Below, in pieces: positions 59,560 to 64,000 of a DNA stretch of 64,000 nt. Position numbers and translations under genes: made by a program. The stretch spans positions 62,001 to 126,000 of the forward strand of contig JBPRGG010000056.1 in the NCBI GenBank assembly GCA_051418075.1. Direction: 5' to 3'. This DNA is from JBPRGG01 sp051418075 (GTDB lineage Bacteria > Bacteroidota > Bacteroidia > Cytophagales > Cyclobacteriaceae). The notes below the pieces were generated by a model. It made no database searches. It was not told where the DNA came from and worked only from the letters and a program-made list of their open reading frames with translations. The stretch's first letter is position 1. Every line of letters starts with the position of its first letter.

Positions 59560-60413
59560 AAATATGTTTTTTTAAAGAGTTTAACACACTGCATAGCTTC
59601 CGGAACATCATGTACTCTCAAAATTGAAGCCCCATTCATTAAACCTATGGTATTTAATACGGTAGTTCCATTTAAAGCATTTTCAATATCAATTCCTAAT
59701 GTCTTATAAATCATGGACTTCCTTGAAACGCCCACCATTACTGGTAATTCGAAGATTCTTAACTTATTCAGCTGGCTTAACAACTGAAAGCTTTGGTTTG
59801 CTGTCTTGGCAAATCCAAAACCAGGATCCAGGATTATATCATTTAAACCTAATTGCTTTAACCGGAATATTTTTTTTTGAAAATACTCTATAATCTCTAA
59901 CAACAAATTATGGTAATCAGTTTGATTCACCATGTTTTGGGGAGTACCCCGCATATGCATTAATACGTAAGGAACGTTCCATTTAGCTATTAATTCATAC
60001 ATTTTCTGACCCATTTCCCCTCCGGAAATGTCATTGACCATACAAGCTCCCTGATCCAGAGCCGCCTCAGCCACTTCTGAACGAAAGGTATCCACTGATA
60101 TAAAAGCTTCCGGGAAATGTTTAAGAACAAATTTTATACCATTAGTCACCCTTGTCTTTTCTTCATCCAAATTAACATCAGCTGCACCGGGACGGGAAGA
60201 ATAACCACCCAGATCCAGTATGGCAGCTCCGGCTTGCAACATTATTTCCGCTTGTTCTACTATGGCGGATTCTGTTACATACCTGCCCCCGTCATAAAAT
60301 GAATCCGGTGTTAGATTTAAAATACCCATCACCCGGGGATAACTTACATCTAAAAGATTTCCTTTTAAGTTTAATGAATTTTTAGTTGAAAAAAAAGTAT
60401 CTTTCGCAATCAA
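59556..60413 (-). CDS. folP: Dihydropteroate synthase
   Basis: A 285-residue TIM-barrel enzyme that joins p-aminobenzoate to 7,8-dihydropterin pyrophosphate in folate synthesis, the target of sulfonamides. Landmarks: MGILNLTPDSFYDGGRYV near 29-46, GAAILDLGGYSSRPGA, FISVDTFRSEVAEAAL, CMVNDISGGEMGQKM, VLMHMRGTPQNM, DIILDPGFGFAKTANQS and the pyrophosphate-binding VGVSRKSMI. It overlaps cdaA by 4 nt at its end. The N-terminal 22 residues are slightly longer than in E. coli. It is intact. Confidence 0.97.
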   Translation of the reverse strand: MIAKDTFFSTKNSLNLKGNLLDVSYPRVMGILNLTPDSFYDGGRYVTESAIVEQAEIMLQAGAAILDLGGYSSRPGAADVNLDEEKTRVTNGIKFVLKHFPEAFISVDTFRSEVAEAALDQGACMVNDISGGEMGQKMYELIAKWNVPYVLMHMRGTPQNMVNQTDYHNLLLEIIEYFQKKIFRLKQLGLNDIILDPGFGFAKTANQSFQLLSQLNKLRIFELPVMVGVSRKSMIYKTLGIDIENALNGTTVLNTIGLMNGASILRVHDVPEAMQCVKLFKKTYF

Positions 60414-60712
60414 AATCAGGTATTTAGCTATTTACAAAAATATACTAAAAATCAAAATAATCACATGAATATGTGGTTCAATACTTTATTTTTGCAGTAA
60501 ATAGCTGGAAAAATCGATGATTTCATGATTTACCGGAATTAAGATCAGTAAATCAGTCCGGATAAGTTACGTATGAGACAATATTAATAAGGATCGATTT
60601 GTATAAAAACCAAATTATGGTTTACACAAACAGCTTTATGATTAACTTTAAAGGGAAAATATTTATTAGAAAAATAAGTTTTATAGCTAAAGTATAAATT
60701 ACAAAAGCGGCT
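60414..60712. other. Divergent intergenic region, no gene seen
   Basis: About 300 nt between folP (minus) and the DoxX-type gene (plus), AT-rich. TATTTTTG at 60487-60494 fits a -7 element on the plus strand but is over 200 nt from the start. No RNA gene is recognised. Confidence 0.45.
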
Positions 60713-61813
60713 ATGCGGGTGTTTGATAAAATTATCAGAATTTTTGTAGGAGCCTTTTTCATCTTTTCCGGATTACTAAAAATTAATGATCCGGTAGGTA
60801 CCTCCATCAAATTAAAAGAGTATTTCGAAGTATTTGCTCAGGATTTCTCCTTATTCTTTGAAGTATTTGTACCAATTTCCCTGGAAATTGCAGTTTTTGT
60901 GATTGTAATGGAAGTAGTACTGGGGGTGGCCACTTTAATCGGGTACAGGATGCCTGTTACTTCCTGGATCCTGTTGCTTTTGATCATCTTTTTTACTTTC
61001 CTTACCTTTTACTCCGCCTATTTTAACAAAGTGACTGATTGTGGTTGTTTTGGTGATGCCATACCTCTGACGCCCTGGGAGTCATTCAGTAAGGATGTAG
61101 TCCTGCTGGTACTGATCCTTTATATTTTTATGCGCCGTCATAAGATGGATGGTTTCTTAAAAGGGAAAGCAGGTGATTTACTGGTAGGCGCATCGGTGGT
61201 GGTCAATATTTTTATTGCTGTTTATGCCATTGAGCATTTACCTTATATAGACTTCAGACCATACCATCTGGGAGCAAATATTGCAAAATATATGCAACCT
61301 TCGGAAGAGCTAAAGTATAGGTACATCATGGAGCGAAATGGTGAAGAATTTAACTTTGAAGTTTATCCTTCAGATACCAGCTATAAATTCAAAGAAATGG
61401 TACTCTTAAATCCGGAAGCCCAACCTAAAATCACTGATTACAGTGTCTGGAATGATGAAGGTGATTTTACTGAAACCACTTTTCAGGGTAAAAAAATGTT
61501 GGTGATCATAGACGATATCCGACATTCGGATGTAGAAGGATTGCAGGACATTCAGCAACTGGTTGATCAGTTGGATCAGACAAACCTTAAAGTAATGATC
61601 TTAACGGCTACTGATGAGCCTACATTTGAAAGATACAGACATGAATATCAGCTGGCCATTCCTTACTATTATGCTGATGCCACCGTATTGGAAGCAATGA
61701 TCCGATCAAATCCCGGTCTAATGCTTCTGGAAGAAGGTGTGGTGCTGGGAAAATGGCACTTTAATGATATCCCTTCTGCTGAAAAGATTGATAAACTTCT
61801 AAGTCGCAGCTAA
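60713..61813 (+). CDS. BT_3928-type DoxX membrane protein with thioredoxin-fold tail
   Basis: A 366-residue protein. Residues 1-165 form a DoxX-like membrane domain with four helices (about 8-24, 48-75, 82-104, 125-138) and the paired cysteines DCGCFGD at 109-115 that are conserved in this Bacteroidota group. A further helix at 155-172 leads to a soluble C-terminal part (about 260-366) with a thioredoxin-like fold (MLVIIDDIRHSD, KVMILTATDEPTF, YYYADATVLEAMIRSNPG) that lacks a CXXC. The DoxX family handles thiol or quinone redox chemistry in the membrane. The stop overlaps the next start by 1 nt. Confidence 0.85.
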   Translation: MRVFDKIIRIFVGAFFIFSGLLKINDPVGTSIKLKEYFEVFAQDFSLFFEVFVPISLEIAVFVIVMEVVLGVATLIGYRMPVTSWILLLLIIFFTFLTFYSAYFNKVTDCGCFGDAIPLTPWESFSKDVVLLVLILYIFMRRHKMDGFLKGKAGDLLVGASVVVNIFIAVYAIEHLPYIDFRPYHLGANIAKYMQPSEELKYRYIMERNGEEFNFEVYPSDTSYKFKEMVLLNPEAQPKITDYSVWNDEGDFTETTFQGKKMLVIIDDIRHSDVEGLQDIQQLVDQLDQTNLKVMILTATDEPTFERYRHEYQLAIPYYYADATVLEAMIRSNPGLMLLEEGVVLGKWHFNDIPSAEKIDKLLSRS

Positions 61814-62871
61814 TGCTGAAATTTATCCTGAAAAGGTTGGCATATGGATCATTTGTGGTAGGCGGAGTAGTCCTGGTGGTGTTTTTTCTGTTTCACGCCC
61901 TGCCGGGTGACCCGGTGGCCATGATGGCCGGTCAGCGATCTGATATTGCCACCAGGGAAGCCATTGCCCGGGACCTGGGATTGGATAAACCCCTTACAGT
62001 TCAATTGTTTCATTATATAAAAGACCTGGCTCCCCTGGCTGTATATAAGGATACACAGGAAAACCAGCAAAAATACGATTATCATAAAATACTATCTGTT
62101 GGTAATGAGCAGGTTCTGGTAGTAAAACCGCCCTATTTACGGCGTTCTTTCCAAACCAACAAAAAGGTGGGGGAAATCATTGCCGAAAATATTGAAAGTA
62201 CCTTCTGGCTGGCCCTGACTGCCATGATGTTCGCTACCTTCCTCGGTATATCCATCGGGATTTTGGCCGCTTTGAAACAAAATTCTTTCTGGGATCATTT
62301 CCTGGTTTCTAGCTCGGTATTTGGTATTTCGGTTCCTACTTTTGTATCAGGCATAATCATTGCCATGGTATTTGGCTACTACCTAAGCGACTTTACCGGC
62401 CTCAACCTGACCGGGCAGCTTTGGGTAAACCATCCCATTTATGGCAGGCAACTGCATCTGGAAAACCTGATCCTTCCTGCTATCACCTTAGGTATCAGGC
62501 CATTATCTATTATTGTGCAACTCACCCGCAGCTCCATGTTGGATGTACTGTCACAGGATTATATCAGGACTGCCCGGGCCAAAGGTCTGAAAGAATATAT
62601 GGTGATCGGGAAGCATGCTTTAAAAAATGCTTTAAATCCGGTAATCACGGCTGTTTCGGGATGGCTTGCCTCTTTGATGGCCGGCGCTTTTTTTGTGGAA
62701 TATATTTTTGACTGGAAAGGGTTGGGATTTGTAACCATCAAATCAGTCCAGGCTCTGGATTTCCCGGTAATTATGGGAGTGACCTTATTTATTGCCATCA
62801 TATTCATACTGGTCAATATCTTTGTGGATATACTCTATGCCGCTATTGATCCCAGGGTCAGGTTGAGCTAA
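61813..62871 (+). CDS. Peptide/nickel-type ABC transporter permease (DppB/OppB-like)
   Basis: A 352-residue inner-membrane permease: helix 1 FILKRLAYGSFVVGGVVLVVFF (cut to ILKRLAYGSFVVGG), the HALPGDPVAMM motif, an added hydrophilic loop of about 60 residues (KDTQENQQKYDYHKI), helices near 134-155, 165-190, 220-240, and the EAA-loop DYIRTARAKGLKEYMVIGKHALKNAL near 250-275 (as DYIRTARAKGLKEY) that contacts the ATPases. DppC, ATPases and a binding protein are not adjacent, so this is a separated member or one of a scattered system. It overlaps the BT_3928-type gene by 1 nt (TAATG). Confidence 0.93.
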   Translation: MLKFILKRLAYGSFVVGGVVLVVFFLFHALPGDPVAMMAGQRSDIATREAIARDLGLDKPLTVQLFHYIKDLAPLAVYKDTQENQQKYDYHKILSVGNEQVLVVKPPYLRRSFQTNKKVGEIIAENIESTFWLALTAMMFATFLGISIGILAALKQNSFWDHFLVSSSVFGISVPTFVSGIIIAMVFGYYLSDFTGLNLTGQLWVNHPIYGRQLHLENLILPAITLGIRPLSIIVQLTRSSMLDVLSQDYIRTARAKGLKEYMVIGKHALKNALNPVITAVSGWLASLMAGAFFVEYIFDWKGLGFVTIKSVQALDFPVIMGVTLFIAIIFILVNIFVDILYAAIDPRVRLS

Positions 62872-62905
62872 TAAATCAAGATTATACCTGGATTACGAAT
62901 TTTCT

Positions 62906-62913
62906 TATCTTTG
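62906..62913 (+). promoter_or_regulatory. -7 promoter element upstream of aroK
   Basis: TATCTTTG matches TAnnTTTG and lies 39 nt before the aroK start. No convincing -33 TTG was found at the right distance. Confidence 0.4.
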
Positions 62914-62952
62914 CCAGATCATTTTTTTAAGGAAGCATGAAATGAATGTATC

Positions 62953-63474
62953 ATGAAGATTTTTCTAATAGGAATGCCGGGATCAGGAAAAACAACCCTG
63001 GGAAAAATAATAGCCAAAAAGCTTTCTCTACCATTTATGGACCTGGATGACAAGATCGTGGAAAAAGAAAAAAGGACCATCCCTCAAATTTTCCAGAAGG
63101 AAGGAGAAACATATTTCAGGAAACTGGAAGCGGAAATCCTGAGGGAGATCAGTTTAACTCATGAAACTTTTTTATTGGCTACAGGAGGCGGCGCTCCCTG
63201 TTATCACGACAATCTGGAATTCATCAGACAACAAGGCTTAAGTATATTTCTGGAAGTTTCAGTACAGGAATTAGTGAATAGATTGATTTTAATGGGATTG
63301 GATAGCAGACCACTTTTAAAGGATTTCACAGAAGACCAGTTGTTGGCTGAAATTCAGCAAAAATTAAATGTACGCCTTCCCTATTACATAAAAGCTGATA
63401 TAGTCGTAAATGTAGATGACCTTGATACGGAACGGGTAGTGGACAGGATCAGGACCTATCAAAAAAACAGCTGA
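62953..63474 (+). CDS. aroK: Shikimate kinase
   Basis: A 173-residue kinase that phosphorylates shikimate with ATP in the pathway to chorismate. The P-loop is GMPGSGKTTLGKIIAKKL at 7-24, followed by the shikimate-binding DLDDKIVEKEKRTIPQIF near 31-48, FRKLEAEILREI, the LATGGGAPC glycine strand, and the lid region GLDSRPLLKD near 115-124. All key residues are present and the length is normal. It is a single gene with its own -7 element. Confidence 0.96.
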   Translation: MKIFLIGMPGSGKTTLGKIIAKKLSLPFMDLDDKIVEKEKRTIPQIFQKEGETYFRKLEAEILREISLTHETFLLATGGGAPCYHDNLEFIRQQGLSIFLEVSVQELVNRLILMGLDSRPLLKDFTEDQLLAEIQQKLNVRLPYYIKADIVVNVDDLDTERVVDRIRTYQKNS

Positions 63475-63535
63475 ACCTAACAGATTCAGCCGTTCCAAAT
63501 AGTCCAATTCAATATTAACTAACTAATTTAGTTTA

Positions 63536-64000
63536 TTAAAAGAAAAATCCGATACTGGCGATAATACTGGTGGTGTTATTATCCAGATTCACCACCGGCG
63601 TATCTGGTCCTAAAGTATAAGGACTGTACTGGCTCTCCCACTGTCGGTTAACTGCGGCCAGATCAATATAAAACTCTGGCAGCCTGATCCCCAGACCAGC
63701 AGAAAACTGATTCACGCTACGATCAGCCTGTCCAGCCACAATCTCCTTAAATGGATCTGCCTGGTGGGCAAAACCGGCTCTGATCCGGAAGATCTTGTAC
63801 CTATATTCTCCTCCTATACGGTAATTTATGGCTTTATCATAGATCTGATCCATTATCCGGTTATCTTCTGAGGCAATAAAATCATCAGATCTCAATTTAT
63901 TCTGAGAATAATCTATATATTCCACATCACCGGAAATGAATCCATTTTTACCCAAAAAGAAAGAAACTCCGGCATTCAACCGATAAGGTGTGGTAATTCT
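63536..64000 (-). CDS. Outer-membrane transport barrel, OmpP1/FadL family (partial, 5' end outside window)
   Basis: The frame runs from a stop at 63536 through the right edge and is open throughout; the TTG at 63977-63979 is not a true start because the frame continues to 64000 (RITTPYRLNAGVSFFLG). The fragment of about 154 residues holds alternating beta-strands: FISGDVEYIDYSQNKL, INYRIGGEYRYKIFRIRAGFAHQAD, NQFSAGLGIRLPEFYIDLAAVN and the terminal TSIIASIGFFF, ending in an aromatic residue as barrel proteins do. This is the C-terminal part of a FadL/TodX-type channel for hydrophobic compounds. The family is clear; the substrate is not. Confidence 0.85.
   Translation of the reverse strand, partial: RITTPYRLNAGVSFFLGKNGFISGDVEYIDYSQNKLRSDDFIASEDNRIMDQIYDKAINYRIGGEYRYKIFRIRAGFAHQADPFKEIVAGQADRSVNQFSAGLGIRLPEFYIDLAAVNRQWESQYSPYTLGPDTPVVNLDNNTTSIIASIGFFF

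Noticed and set aside
1..64000. CRISPR array, rRNA operon, prophage or insertion sequence
   Set aside because: No regularly spaced repeats, rRNA sequence, phage structural genes or transposase were seen; the only possible mobile traces are the tRNA-Ser repeat and the decayed patch at 8.3-10.4 kb.

Overview
The window reads as a chromosomal segment of a Bacteroidota bacterium, most likely a free-living, non-sporulating member of the Cytophagales or a neighbouring order. The evidence is the gene families present: PorT-type and FadL-type outer-membrane barrels, a BT_3928-type DoxX protein, a reg_prop/Y_Y_Y sensor fused to SpoIIE, a LytS/LytTR pair, a carboxypeptidase-regulatory-domain protein, and several short N-terminal lipoprotein signals. 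Several genes also carry the Bacteroidota -7 promoter element TAnnTTTG. Base composition is moderately AT-rich and coding density is high. The species cannot be named from the sequence alone.

Layout. 1-2.5 kb: minus-strand LytS/LytTR two-component system followed by an FtsX-type ABC permease cut by the window edge. 2.6-8.2 kb: outer-membrane barrel, two secreted lipoprotein enzymes (sialidase-like and ADP-ribosylglycohydrolase-like) and an AI-2E family permease. 8.2-12 kb: an accessory patch beside tRNA-Ser(TGA), with a HigB-HigA toxin-antitoxin pair fused in one frame, a chimeric HTH/membrane gene, a DUF3052 fragment, a duplicated tRNA-Ser 3' end, and an overlapping FRG-domain/acetyltransferase pair. 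12-23 kb: housekeeping genes (undecaprenol/diacylglycerol kinase, lysA, gcvP, SAM hydroxide adenosyltransferase, dodecin, flavin reductase) with an HxlR regulator divergent from an NAD(P)-binding protein. 23-32 kb: UPF0182 membrane protein, the PrkA-YeaH-SpoVR stress operon and an orphan ParA. 32-39 kb: Ca/Na antiporter, a lipoprotein, nadB, DUF2784 and a five-PAS histidine kinase. 39-42 kb: a sulfur-handling cluster (ArsR regulator, TauE/SafE exporter with an internal duplication, persulfide-dioxygenase/rhodanese fusion, single rhodanese) with a palindromic operator. 42-50 kb: EI24 protein overlapping a succinate-semialdehyde dehydrogenase, the SpoIIE sensor phosphatase, a coiled-coil lipoprotein and a split kinase/phosphotransferase pair. 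50-56 kb: a three-gene NuoE/NuoF/(GltD+NuoG) redox complex. 56-64 kb: a histidine kinase, LMW-phosphatase-like protein, folP-cdaA (c-di-AMP synthesis), a DoxX/thioredoxin-fold protein with a peptide-ABC permease, aroK, and a FadL-like barrel cut by the right edge.

Most interesting system: the 50.1-56.1 kb operon. Its large subunit joins a 2Fe-2S domain, a complete GltD-like FAD/NADPH module, ferredoxin clusters and a molybdopterin-oxidoreductase fold whose usual Cys/Sec ligand loop is not recognisable. This is the architecture of the Sporomusa-type (Stn) NADH/ferredoxin/NADPH transhydrogenase rather than a formate dehydrogenase. Second-tier observations are the toxin-antitoxin fusion with a promoter inside the apparent 5' extension, the tRNA-Ser-derived repeat with a closed 113-nt element, and the sulfur cluster with its operator.
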